From JANYCO01 sp035535995 (GTDB lineage: Bacteria; Bacteroidota; Bacteroidia; Cytophagales; Cytophagaceae): a stretch of DNA of 64,000 bases. A program made the position numbers and the translations under genes. Shown here piece by piece: positions 8,351-16,533 of this stretch. The notes beneath the pieces were generated by a model that was not told the origin of the DNA, did no database searches, and worked only from the letters and a program-made list of their open reading frames with translations. The DNA lies in assembly GCA_035535995.1 (NCBI GenBank), contig DATLOZ010000002.1:124001-188000 (forward strand). The letters run 5' to 3'. How positions within the stretch are numbered: the stretch's first letter is position 1; every line of letters starts with the position of its first letter.

Positions 8351-10168
8351 TTAAGGCTTCACTTGCTCTACGTAGAAAGGAATATTCGCATATGCTACGT
8401 TGTGCTCGTCGTCATAGGCGTAGAAGAACAAGCGATACGGCCCCGGCTGCGAAGGTGCTTTGAAACTGATCTTGCTGCCTTGGTTTTCGGTGATCAGGCC
8501 CGTGATGGCTTCCGGTGTCTTCTCAAAATCGCCACCGGATTTTTTGTCGGTGCTTTCAGGCATGAAGACCCATACGTATTGCATCGGTTTGTTTTCCGGA
8601 TCTTTGACGATCACTTCTGCAGAAGCTGTGTTGCCGGCTTGGAGGTAAATATTATCGAGTGCATTTTTTCCGTTGATCTTGGCGCTGCTTAGGGAAGGCG
8701 CGCGGTTCTTAGGCCAGCGATTGGCCCAGTTCATTTCCATTACATCTAAGATCTCACTTTCCGATCCATCGCTCAGGAACATGGAATACCAGGTGGGTGT
8801 GGTTTCCTGTTTGTTTCCCCAAAGAAAAACATAAGAGCCCATACACTTGGAGGAATCGGAAGCAATGCGCAGGTAGCGCTCGCGGTATACTTTTGCTTTT
8901 TCAGCGCTGGTTTGTTCTACAGGAATTTTGAAATCTGTATTGGCAATTTCCCAATGGCCGGTTGGCCCCCATTCGGTGATCATATAGCCGCCTTTCCATC
9001 CTGCTTTGCGAATGCCTGCGGGCACTACATTTTCAAGATCGCCGTAAGTGTTGATGCTCATGAAATCAATATCCGGACAACGCTCGTTGATCAGCCGGAT
9101 CTCTTCTGCATCAAGCCCTGCGGTGACAGTGGTCGTAGGGTGGTTTGGATCCAGTTGATGTACCATTTTAGCAATGTCTTCTACTGCGTACCAAACATTC
9201 GTGTTTTTGTAAAACAAATCCACCTCGTTTCCAATTCCCCAACAAAGCAGTGCCGGGTGATCTTTAAGATCCATCACTACCTCTTTGAATCCTTGTAATT
9301 GATAATACACGGCTTCTTTATCGTCGTAGTCGAAGCCGTGGCGCTCGTGCTGCAACCATAGTCCCATCATCACAGTAAGGCCGTATTTCTGGGCGCTGTC
9401 CAGAATTGCACGCGCGTTGTCGTGACTCCACGTGCGAATTGAGTTGCCTCCGTATTTTTGCACACGATCCAGGTAGTTATTTCCTCCGGCTCCTTTTACA
9501 TAATAAGGTTTCCCTTCACGCATGAGCACGAAAGAGTCTTCACCTCTTTTTTGAATGGTCACTTTTACTGGCGTAAGTTTTTTTGCGCTGGCTGTTGCGA
9601 CAGCAGAATTCACAAAAGGTTTTTTGGATTCAAAATAGATTTCATCGAGGTATACCGTGTCGGCGCCAGTAAGCGTGATACTAAAAAGACCGTTGAGCGA
9701 AGAGAGGTCCAGCTGCGCTACGGGAATGTTGATGGTTTTCCATTCCTTGCCAACTTCCACACCGGTAAGGCCGGTGTGTGATTCTGAATTTTCGCCGAGC
9801 CCTAAAGTAACTTTCGTTGGTTTTTCGGCACGAATATTTACTACCAATGTTTCTGCTCCGCTAAGATTGGAGAGTGCAGAAGTTTCGCCTTTAAGTTCGT
9901 TTTTCCATTTGCCTGCACTCAGCACAAAGAATCCGGACCAGGCTTCTTTACCATTGGTCTTGATGCGCACACATTTGTTTCCTGCGAAAGGTTTTACATC
10001 GTAATTTTGAATGATCTTCATGCCCGAACCGTTGGCGGCTCCATAGTACCCGGAAGGACTTCCCATTCTCCACTGATCATCATACAGGTACTGGCGGTAA
10101 AGCCTGGGTTGTGCCATTGAAGAAACACTAAGTCCAAGCAGTAAAAAGAGACGAACAATTAATTTCAT
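8351..10168 (-). CDS. Secreted glycoside hydrolase, GH2/GH5-like TIM barrel with N-terminal binding module
   Basis: 605 aa with a signal peptide cut near SMAQ|PRL. Residues about 30-182 look like a beta-sandwich carbohydrate-binding module (ends DTVYLDEIYFES). Residues about 205-470 form a clan A TIM barrel with probable acid/base Glu315 in GIGNEVD and nucleophile Glu399 in MITEWG. An Ig-like domain follows (about 495-605, NRAPSLSSAKING). It should cleave a beta-linked glycan outside the inner membrane. The barrel is homologous to that of the protein at 11218-13026, but there the binding module is at the C-terminus. There is no SusCD pair nearby. Substrate is unknown. Confidence 0.82.
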   Translation of the reverse strand: MKLIVRLFLLLGLSVSSMAQPRLYRQYLYDDQWRMGSPSGYYGAANGSGMKIIQNYDVKPFAGNKCVRIKTNGKEAWSGFFVLSAGKWKNELKGETSALSNLSGAETLVVNIRAEKPTKVTLGLGENSESHTGLTGVEVGKEWKTINIPVAQLDLSSLNGLFSITLTGADTVYLDEIYFESKKPFVNSAVATASAKKLTPVKVTIQKRGEDSFVLMREGKPYYVKGAGGNNYLDRVQKYGGNSIRTWSHDNARAILDSAQKYGLTVMMGLWLQHERHGFDYDDKEAVYYQLQGFKEVVMDLKDHPALLCWGIGNEVDLFYKNTNVWYAVEDIAKMVHQLDPNHPTTTVTAGLDAEEIRLINERCPDIDFMSINTYGDLENVVPAGIRKAGWKGGYMITEWGPTGHWEIANTDFKIPVEQTSAEKAKVYRERYLRIASDSSKCMGSYVFLWGNKQETTPTWYSMFLSDGSESEILDVMEMNWANRWPKNRAPSLSSAKINGKNALDNIYLQAGNTASAEVIVKDPENKPMQYVWVFMPESTDKKSGGDFEKTPEAITGLITENQGSKISFKAPSQPGPYRLFFYAYDDEHNVAYANIPFYVEQVKP

Positions 10169-10406
10169 AATTCGATTTGCTTATAGTTTAATCTTTCACC
10201 AGGGTACGGAAAAACAGGAATAAGAGGGTTGCCGGAAAAGATCTTTTTGTGTTAAAAGTTATATCTGAGCAGGAAATTCAGGTACTCATTTTCAGGATCA
10301 GTATCACAGCTAATAAGCTTGGAATGAAGAGAAAAAAGGGAAAGAATACATTTAGTACTCCGGTAAATCGCAAGATCGACCAGGATTCACCGGATTGAAG
10401 AATTTC

Positions 10407-10844
10407 TCAGGATCTCTTATAAAACAAATACACCGAAACTCCCATCAATAATAAAGCGCCCACCCTTCTAAGGTCGATCGGGATCAGCCGGTCGCCGATG
10501 AGGCCGAAGTGGTCGATGAGAGTGCTGCAGGTAAGTTGTCCTACGATCAGTGTTACCAGGGCGGCGGCAATTCCAATGCGTGGTACGGCGATCACCATAA
10601 TGATGATATAGGTTGCCCCTAACAGACCGCCTGTAAGCTGCCACTTGGGTACTTCCAAGGCATTTTGGATATTTCCTTTTCTGGTGAGTAGTAATAGTAT
10701 TAAAAGAAAAATAGTGCCGACCATAAAAGACACAAACGCTGCTTCGATGATCCCTACCTTTTTACCTAATGCTCCATTTACACCCGCTTGCACAGCCGTA
10801 GCCGCTCCTGCGATCAACACTAAAAATAATACGCCCCAGTTCAT
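10407..10844 (-). CDS. DMT-family membrane protein (YdcZ/DUF606 type)
   Basis: 145 aa with about five transmembrane helices. The pattern GVNGALGKKVG near the N-terminus and VGQLTCSTLIDHFG in the third quarter are typical of the short DUF606 branch of the drug/metabolite transporter superfamily. Such single-domain proteins probably work as dimers. The substrate is not known. It is monocistronic, between the two glycosidase genes, and its upstream gap carries the heptad hairpin. Confidence 0.85.
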   Translation of the reverse strand: MNWGVLFLVLIAGAATAVQAGVNGALGKKVGIIEAAFVSFMVGTIFLLILLLLTRKGNIQNALEVPKWQLTGGLLGATYIIIMVIAVPRIGIAAALVTLIVGQLTCSTLIDHFGLIGDRLIPIDLRRVGALLLMGVSVYLFYKRS

Positions 10845-10880
10845 ATGCTCCTATTTTATTTGATGACTTAATTAGTCTAC

Positions 10881-10961
10881 GATGCCAGATACCGGATACC
10901 GGATGCCGGATAAAAAATATGTATAAATTTATCTGGCATCCGGTATCCGGTATCCGGCATC
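10881..10961. repeat. Heptad GATRCCR hairpin, copy 1
   Basis: Each 34-nt arm is a run of 7-mers of the form GATRCCR (GATGCCA, GATACCG, GATACCG, GATGCCG). The arms pair with only two mismatches around an AT loop and are followed by TTTTTTT on the plus strand. Related hairpins are at 31564-31635, 45855-45934, 50648-50841 and 51617-51672. The rest of the 373-bp gap (10845-11217) holds no gene that I can see. Confidence 0.85.
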
Positions 10962-11217
10962 TTTTTTTCCTAACCAATTTAAGAGATTTCTGATGTCAGA
11001 CAAAACAGCCTTAGCGGCATGGGCTATTTAAAATATTTTATATGCTATGTGTTTTTCGTAATCGTTTGTGGGCTAATAAACTGAACTATACTGTCTCTTT
11101 CTACTGGGCGATGTATCCGTTTTAACTATTTTATAAAACCCTTTTTCCAAAATAGGTTTGGGCTATTTAAACAGCATGAGATTTCTTTCGTATTTCATTT
11201 ATGCTAATTTACCTTGT

Positions 11218-13026
11218 ATGAAGAAAACAATTGTTTTTATCCTTTTAGTGCTATGCACGCTGAACTTGTGCGAGGCTAAGACCATAGTAAAAAAAGAAGG
11301 CAATGCCTGGCATCTTTATGTAAATGATAAACCCTTTCCAGTAAGGGGTGTCACTTTTGGCGAAGAGGTGACCAGGGAAACCATTGGCAAATATCTCCGC
11401 GATCTGAAATTTCTTGGTGTCAATACAATTCGTACCTGGGGTACCAACGAGCAAACCAAGATCCTGCTCGACAGTTGCCAGGCATATGGCATCAAAGTAA
11501 TGGTAGGTATCTGGATGCGCCACGGCCGTCCGGGGATGGAGGGCGACGATAGCTTCAATTATCTCCAGGATGCTAAAGGCATGGACGATATGTATAAATA
11601 TGCGATAGAAACGGTGACACGCTACAAAGATCACCCCGCAGTGCTGTACTTTGGCGTAGGCAATGAAGTGTTTCTAAACATTGCTACCGACGAAGAGAAA
11701 AAAGCTTATGCTATCTTCCTTGAAAAAATTTGCAGCAATATTAAAAAGCTCGACGCTAACCATCCGATCGTTTCGGTGGAAGCATGGACCTTTGGATTGT
11801 CCTGGTGGAAAGACTATGTGCCTTCGGTTGACATCTATGGTATCAATGTCTATGGCGGCGGCGCGGCAAAGCTTCCGGATGAATTTCAAAAACTCGGGAT
11901 CGATAAACCATACGTGATCACAGAGTTTGGCGTGAACGGCGAATGGGAAGCAAAAGAAGATAAAAATGGTGTACGTGTAGAACCTAACGACGAACAAAAA
12001 TATTCGGTGATCACCGATGGTTATCGCGACTGGGTGTTACCTAAACTGAATTGTCTTGGTGTGTATGTATTTCATTATGGCCACGGAAATAATTTCGGCA
12101 CTGTGTGGCTTCTTTTCTATTTCAACGATTGTTACCGCCCTGCTTACTGGGCCACACGCGAAGCCTTTACTGGAAAAAAACCTATAAACTATGTACCGGC
12201 AATAACCACTTTTTCTCTTCCAGATACAGCTTTACCATCCGGCAGTTGGGTGAAAGTAAAATTGAATGTGACCGACAAAGAAAATGATCCGCTCGAAATA
12301 AGTTTTCATTACAACCAACGCTCCGGAAGCCGCACTCGCCGCGACCAGATCAACCCGCTGGAATATCGCGGCAATCTGAAAGACGGATTTGAAATTAGAA
12401 TTCCGGATGAAAACGGTCCGATCAAAGTCTACGCTTTCGCGAAAGACAGCTTTAAAAACCTTGGTATCGCGCAGACTTCGTTTACGATCAACAATGGAAA
12501 AAATATTTCTGCTTTTATTCCAGGCGCAAAAGTTTCTCTTCCTTTTGCTGTATACCAGGACGGGAAAAATCAAGTCTACATCCCAAGTGCTTACATGGGT
12601 GATTTTAAATTTCTGAAAGTGGACATGGAAAACAAAGACCGTGTTCACTCCGGCATGTCGTCGATCAAGATCACGTATGATCAGACAGGCGGCTGGTTCG
12701 GCATAGGCCTTGTAGACCCGCCCGATGATTGGGGCGATAAGCCGGGAGGATTCAATGTAACAGGAGCGAAGAAATTTACCTTCTGGGCAAAAGCAAGTTC
12801 GGATAATGTTTCCGGCACTTTCGGTTATGGTTTAATTGACAAAGGAAAACCTTATTACGATACGGATAAAAAATCTGTAAAGCTTACGCTTACCACCGAG
12901 TGGAAAAAATATGAAATCGATCTCGGCAAAGCAGATCTACGCTGTATCCGCTCCGGCTTTGTCTTATACTCAGGAGGAATCGGAGAAGCGTTTTCGATTT
13001 GGTTGGATGATATTATGTTTGAGTAA
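11218..13026 (+). CDS. Secreted glycoside hydrolase, GH2/GH5-like TIM barrel with C-terminal binding module
   Basis: 602 aa from the ATG at 11218, which opens a proper signal peptide (MKKTIVFILLVLCTLNLCEA); an upstream TTG at 11158 is less likely. The TIM barrel spans about 22-335 with probable acid/base Glu150 in FGVGNEV and nucleophile Glu236 in VITEFG. An Ig-like domain follows (about 338-435) and then a beta-sandwich binding module (about 440-602, ending FSIWLDDIMFE). It is a diverged paralogue of the protein at 8351-10168 with the module order changed. The stop is followed 6 bp later by a 160-bp palindromic element. Substrate unknown. Confidence 0.83.
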   Translation: MKKTIVFILLVLCTLNLCEAKTIVKKEGNAWHLYVNDKPFPVRGVTFGEEVTRETIGKYLRDLKFLGVNTIRTWGTNEQTKILLDSCQAYGIKVMVGIWMRHGRPGMEGDDSFNYLQDAKGMDDMYKYAIETVTRYKDHPAVLYFGVGNEVFLNIATDEEKKAYAIFLEKICSNIKKLDANHPIVSVEAWTFGLSWWKDYVPSVDIYGINVYGGGAAKLPDEFQKLGIDKPYVITEFGVNGEWEAKEDKNGVRVEPNDEQKYSVITDGYRDWVLPKLNCLGVYVFHYGHGNNFGTVWLLFYFNDCYRPAYWATREAFTGKKPINYVPAITTFSLPDTALPSGSWVKVKLNVTDKENDPLEISFHYNQRSGSRTRRDQINPLEYRGNLKDGFEIRIPDENGPIKVYAFAKDSFKNLGIAQTSFTINNGKNISAFIPGAKVSLPFAVYQDGKNQVYIPSAYMGDFKFLKVDMENKDRVHSGMSSIKITYDQTGGWFGIGLVDPPDDWGDKPGGFNVTGAKKFTFWAKASSDNVSGTFGYGLIDKGKPYYDTDKKSVKLTLTTEWKKYEIDLGKADLRCIRSGFVLYSGGIGEAFSIWLDDIMFE

Positions 13027-13032
13027 CTTTTC

Positions 13033-13192
13033 TTGTCATTCAGGAGGAAACTTTTGATTTGAATTCCCTTGAATATAATTTCATAAACTCAATAGAAACC
13101 CTCGATATTATAACTATCAAGGGTTTCTACATTTTGTGATCGTACTATTGCTATCCAGGAATTCAAATCAAAAGTTTCCTCCTGAATGACAA
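13033..13192. repeat. 160-bp element with perfect 35-bp terminal inverted repeats
   Basis: Left arm 13033-13067 begins TTGTCATTCAGGAGGAAAC; the right arm 13158-13192 is its exact complement. Inside is a second inverted repeat TAGAAACCCT/AGGGTTTCTA around an AT-rich loop. No coding frame. The arm sequence recurs in part at 7062-7185 and near 41400-41420. It sits 6 bp after the glycosidase stop codon and looks like a MITE or dispersed palindrome. Confidence 0.9.
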
Positions 13193-13236
13193 TTAACAAC
13201 TACAATAAATTTGGCAATCCTTAGCGTTATCACCGT

Positions 13237-13680
13237 TCAGATAAATTTCGCAATTCCTACCAACAAACTCACAAAACCCATCACCACAATCAATACATAC
13301 CAACCTATGCCACTGCAATAAATGACGGATTGTTCAGGGTTTTCGGGATTTACATAAACAGTAATTTTTTCCGGGAGTTTGTCTACAACCTTCTGCGCGT
13401 CTGCCTCCATTTGATCTACTTGTCCGTTTAGCAATTCGGCGAGGTATACTTTGTTGCCGGTATATTTTTTTGATTGATATTCGTATTGGTATTCTACACG
13501 CACAGCGTGTGAAGCGCGTGAGGAAGAGCGCACCAGTTTTTCTACTTTTTTAGAAAGCACCGACGCTTCCGGAGTGACCCAGCTTTTTTTGACCTTTACA
13601 TACAGTGCGATCATTTTGAATCCAGCCCAGAAACATACCAGGGCAATGACGATGGAGAAAATTAGGATGAAAACTTTCAT
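13237..13680 (-). CDS. DUF3592 family membrane protein
   Basis: 147 aa with a transmembrane helix at each end (about 3-27 and 124-146) and a beta-rich extracytoplasmic domain between. The motif KITVYVNPENPEQSVI is typical of DUF3592 proteins. Function is unknown; related domains occur in surface or envelope proteins. It is monocistronic, flanked on both sides by palindromic elements. Confidence 0.82.
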   Translation of the reverse strand: MKVFILIFSIVIALVCFWAGFKMIALYVKVKKSWVTPEASVLSKKVEKLVRSSSRASHAVRVEYQYEYQSKKYTGNKVYLAELLNGQVDQMEADAQKVVDKLPEKITVYVNPENPEQSVIYCSGIGWYVLIVVMGFVSLLVGIAKFI

Positions 13681-13690
13681 AGAGATTTTG

Positions 13691-13712
13691 TCTGAACCTT
13701 GATTAGAGGATT
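13691..13712. repeat. Solo CTGAACC-family arm
   Basis: TCTGAACCTTGATTAGAGGA is a single short arm of the family whose intact copy is at 41149-41490. No opposing arm is nearby. Confidence 0.5.
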
Positions 13713-13729
13713 TTCAAGATACATTATAC

Positions 13730-13992
13730 ATATTATTTTATAAATATACGTAGTTAAGTTTTATTGTTTTTTAATGATAGTTTCGAAAAGAGCGCATTGC
13801 TGGCGGGGACGCCAGCAATGATGAACGTCAGTAAAAACGATTTATCGTTCACTTCTGGGCATCCATACAACTTATTAAGATGAAAGAAATATAAACTTAT
13901 CGTTCTTATTGTGTTTTCCCGTATTCCTTTTTTGCTGGCGTCCCGCCAGCAAAAAAGGAAATATGCGTAGTTAAACATTTATAAAATAATAT
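13730..13992. mobile_element. 263-bp palindromic element next to the RAYT gene
   Basis: Perfect 16-bp terminal inverted repeats (ATATTATTTTATAAAT at 13730-13745, complement at 13977-13992) enclose two GCTGGCG palindromes. The first is 13796-13819 (10-bp stem, GGGA loop). The second is 13924-13960 (17-bp stem, TCC loop). There is also the palindrome AACGATTTATCGTT near 13840. Two palindromes inside one unit beside a RAYT gene is the layout of a REPIN-type element. It begins 32 bp beyond the RAYT stop. A 74-codon open frame inside it follows the palindromes and is probably not a gene. The core recurs as a terminator hairpin at 20369-20414. Confidence 0.8.
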
Positions 13993-14024
13993 CGTCCTTG
14001 CCAGTTACTACACCGTTGTTTCCT

Positions 14025-14561
14025 TCAGTCCAGCAAATCAAAGTTCATGCGCACGCGGTCGGGCTCTTTGTTCCAGATGCCGCGCTCTCCTACATGGGTG
14101 AGGAAGTTGAAACGATCGTAACCGGTATCATAAAATTCTATAGAAGAAAAAGGATATGCCTTAGCATCCTGGCGAAGTTTCCAGCGTTCGCGTTCGGGAT
14201 TGGCGTGAATGAATTCCAGTTTTTGATAGATCGCCTTGGGAGTATAAAGATCCACGGAGCGTGTATTGATCTCCCAAAAATCCTCCTGTCGGTTTGCCTG
14301 CAAATCCTGCCGGATCTTTTGTGCAACGTTGAAAAGATGTGCTTCTTTTATTTTGGAATAATCAAGACTTGGATGCACGTGCCATAAGTAGTGAACATGA
14401 TCGGGCATTAGTACAAAAGCATATACCTTGATACAACCGGATGCAACCATGCAGCGCAAATCATCCAGAAGGAGATCCTTAGAAGAATCCTGCTCCAGAA
14501 GATTTTGATTTTCCGTACAACTGGCAGTAAAAAACTGCGGATATTGATGGCCTGCGAACAT
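14025..14561 (-). CDS. REP-associated tyrosine transposase (RAYT, Y1/HUH superfamily)
   Basis: 178 aa. The HUH motif is His55-Val-His57 in LMPDHVHYLWHV, the metal-binding pair of IS200/IS605-like nucleases. The C-terminal helix reads IYQKLEFIHANP at 111-122; in relatives this motif is usually KLEYIHNNP, with the tyrosine as nucleophile. Here that position is Phe117, although Tyr112 lies five residues before it. RAYTs nick and join single-stranded DNA at REP palindromes, and a palindromic element lies directly downstream. The gene is single copy in the window and not flanked by IS ends. It may be domesticated or inactive. Confidence 0.88.
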   Translation of the reverse strand: MFAGHQYPQFFTASCTENQNLLEQDSSKDLLLDDLRCMVASGCIKVYAFVLMPDHVHYLWHVHPSLDYSKIKEAHLFNVAQKIRQDLQANRQEDFWEINTRSVDLYTPKAIYQKLEFIHANPERERWKLRQDAKAYPFSSIEFYDTGYDRFNFLTHVGERGIWNKEPDRVRMNFDLLD

Positions 14562-14812
14562 AAAAAATAATTAAAAATACTTAGCAAAAATAACAGTTTG
14601 TTTCAGACTTCAAAAAAAGCCTCTCTTAATTAAACGAAATATAACAATCTTAAAATAATTTTTCCTGTAAAACACCACCAATCTTAAGTAAAAATCACAG
14701 GGATGTGAATTGTGTAAACTATGGACTGCATTGTGTAACGAATGATTAAATAAGAATAACGAACTTTTAAGTAATATTTCACAAAGAAATAGAGTTGGAT
14801 CATTTCACTAAA

Positions 14813-15382
14813 ATGAGAAGCGTTATGACAAAGTATCAATCAATAAAACTCAGCGGGTTCTTGATGATCATTACCGGGATCTTTTTGCTGGCATCGCCTT
14901 TTGTACCCTCTGAAGCGATACAATTTACAGTGGGAGGATTGATGATGTTGATAGCGGGATCGGCGTTGTTTTCTGCTTATAAAAGCCGCAGTATACAATT
15001 ACCGTTTAAATATCATGAAATGCATGCCGTGGGGCTTGCAATGTACGGGCTGGTGATATTAATCTTCGCCACTAATATTACAAAGTTTATAAATATTACT
15101 ACGTGCTTTTTTATTTACTATGGTACTGCAGAATTAATATTCTGTTTTCAATTGCTAAACCAACGTGCCAAACTGAACCTTGTCATGATCTTTGTAAGAA
15201 GTTTTATGGCGGTGTCAATTTATTTCGCAACACTCTTTATTATCAATTCATCCGGAATTCATCAAAATAGATCGCTGCAGATCTGTGGGATCATGTTTAT
15301 CTTCAGTGCAATGAATATGTTCCTTTACAATGTAATCCTGCAAAAATTTGAGATCCCTACGGGAAGTTCCAGAACAGTATAA
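14813..15382 (+). CDS. DUF308/HdeD-like integral membrane protein
   Basis: 189 aa from the ATG at 14813 (an in-frame ATG at 14825 with GAGAAG before it is also possible; the TTG at 14795 is unlikely). Six hydrophobic segments in three pairs, beginning LSGFLMIITGIFLLASPF, resemble the HdeD/DUF308 family of small membrane proteins linked with acid stress in enterics. The sequence match is loose, so the function is open. A strong terminator follows 29 bp after the stop. Confidence 0.65.
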   Translation: MRSVMTKYQSIKLSGFLMIITGIFLLASPFVPSEAIQFTVGGLMMLIAGSALFSAYKSRSIQLPFKYHEMHAVGLAMYGLVILIFATNITKFINITTCFFIYYGTAELIFCFQLLNQRAKLNLVMIFVRSFMAVSIYFATLFIINSSGIHQNRSLQICGIMFIFSAMNMFLYNVILQKFEIPTGSSRTV

Positions 15383-15410
15383 CAGAATTACAGCATTCCA
15401 TACTTTACGT

Positions 15411-15450
15411 ACCAATCGCATGATCAATAAAATTGATTTGTGCGATTGGT
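15411..15450 (+). terminator. Terminator hairpin overlapping the mla promoter
   Basis: ACCAATCGCA at 15411-15420 pairs with TGCGATTGGT at 15441-15450; inside, ATCAAT pairs with ATTGAT. A T-run follows. It ends transcription of the DUF308-like gene. The TTTG of the next promoter (15437-15440) lies within its right half. Confidence 0.85.
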
Positions 15451-15467
15451 TTTTTAATTTACCTTTG
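15437..15467 (+). promoter_or_regulatory. Bacteroidota consensus promoter for the mla operon
   Basis: TTTG (15437-15440), 19 nt, then TACCTTTG (15460-15467): a full match to TTTG-N19-TAnnTTTG. Transcription would start near 15475, about 98 nt before the small GTG-start ORF and 241 nt before mlaE. Confidence 0.8.
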
Positions 15468-15572
15468 CACTATACGGACGAAACTGATACAAATCATTTT
15501 CAGAGTTGATTTATACTCTTATTTTTTATTTTTCTTATGATTAACTAGACCAAAATTTCAACTTGGGCAAGT

Positions 15573-15719
15573 GTGAATAATACAAGTCATTTCACAGATC
15601 GTGTAAGGCTTTCCCTTCAAAACTTTTTCAAATTTGATCCCAACGCTGAACCGGAAACCATTCGTCTGTCTGTATCAAGGGTGATTACAAACGGCGATTT
15701 TAAAGGCGTAAAAAAATGA
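15573..15719 (+). CDS. Small 48-aa ORF overlapping the mlaE start
   Basis: The frame opens after a TAG at 15546, starts at GTG 15573 and stops at TGA 15717-15719, which overlaps the mlaE ATG (ATGA). The 48-aa product is charged and soluble, begins NNTSHFTDRVRLSLQNFF and ends FKGVKK. It contains no ATG, so the GTG start is inferred. The overlap and the lack of any other gene between promoter and mlaE support real translation; it may be a translational-coupling leader or a small partner protein. I recognise no family. Confidence 0.5.
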   Translation: MNNTSHFTDRVRLSLQNFFKFDPNAEPETIRLSVSRVITNGDFKGVKK

Positions 15720-16531
15720 CTGCAGATACCGAAAACATAACTACTTCTGCTCCCAGAAAATATTTATTCTCCAAAGGAATCGACGGATACTTTTCCGACG
15801 TATACAAGGCATATAAATTTACTGGAAGATTTTTCAAAGAAGTATTTAAAACACCTTGGCATTTCGGCGAGGTGATCAATCAAAGTTTTGAAGTTGGCTT
15901 ACGCTCGCTTTCTCTTATTACTGTTACTGGTTTTATCATCGGGGTTGTATTCACTAAACAATCTCGCCCTTCGCTGGAAGATTTTGGCGCTGCTTCCTGG
16001 CTTCCCTCGCTCATGGGCATCGCGATCATACGCGCACTGGGGCCTCTGGTGACAGCACTGATCTGCGCAGGTAAAGTAGGCTCCAGCATCGGCGCTGAAT
16101 TGGGCTCTATGAAAGTGACCGAACAAATAGATGCTATGGAAGTCTCTGCCATTAATCCTTATAAATACCTTGTCGCTACCCGTGTGCTGGCTACTACCAT
16201 TACCATTCCTATTCTTTCGCTGTATTGCATCTTTGTAGGGCTACTGGGTTCTTATGTGAACGTACATGCAGAAGAATCTACCAGCTTTATGATCTTTTAT
16301 AAAAATGCTTTCTCTACGCTAAACTTCCTGGATGTTTTTACCTCGCTCTCTAAATCTTTGATCTTCGGATTTACAATTGGAATGGTAGGATGCTACAAAG
16401 GATTTCATGCAAGCCAGGGTACACGCGGCGTAGGCAAAGCGGCGAATCAGGCCGTGGTGCTGGCCATGTTTCTTGTCTTTCTGGAAGAAGTGGTGATCGT
16501 ACAAGTGTCTAACTGGATCAGAAATTATTAA
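15716..16531 (+). CDS. mlaE: Lipid-transport ABC permease MlaE
   Basis: 271 aa. An N-terminal amphipathic region is followed by five or six transmembrane helices with the MlaE signature PSLMGIAIIRALGPLVTAL at about 94-112 and IGAELGSMKVTEQIDAM. It is the inner-membrane permease of the MCE system that moves phospholipids between inner and outer membranes. It is followed 2 bp later by the ATPase and then the MCE protein, the standard order in this phylum, without MlaB or MlaC. Its ATG overlaps the stop of the upstream 48-aa ORF. Confidence 0.95.
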   Translation: MTADTENITTSAPRKYLFSKGIDGYFSDVYKAYKFTGRFFKEVFKTPWHFGEVINQSFEVGLRSLSLITVTGFIIGVVFTKQSRPSLEDFGAASWLPSLMGIAIIRALGPLVTALICAGKVGSSIGAELGSMKVTEQIDAMEVSAINPYKYLVATRVLATTITIPILSLYCIFVGLLGSYVNVHAEESTSFMIFYKNAFSTLNFLDVFTSLSKSLIFGFTIGMVGCYKGFHASQGTRGVGKAANQAVVLAMFLVFLEEVVIVQVSNWIRNY

Positions 16532-16533
16532 CT

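Noticed and set aside
11158..11217. Upstream TTG start for the second glycosidase
   Set aside because: The ATG at 11218 opens a normal signal peptide; the extra residues would place a second hydrophobic stretch before it.
13754..13978. 74-codon minus-strand frame inside the palindromic element beside the RAYT
   Set aside because: The frame simply runs through both palindromes and the inverted repeats; the product has no signal, domain or family-like pattern.
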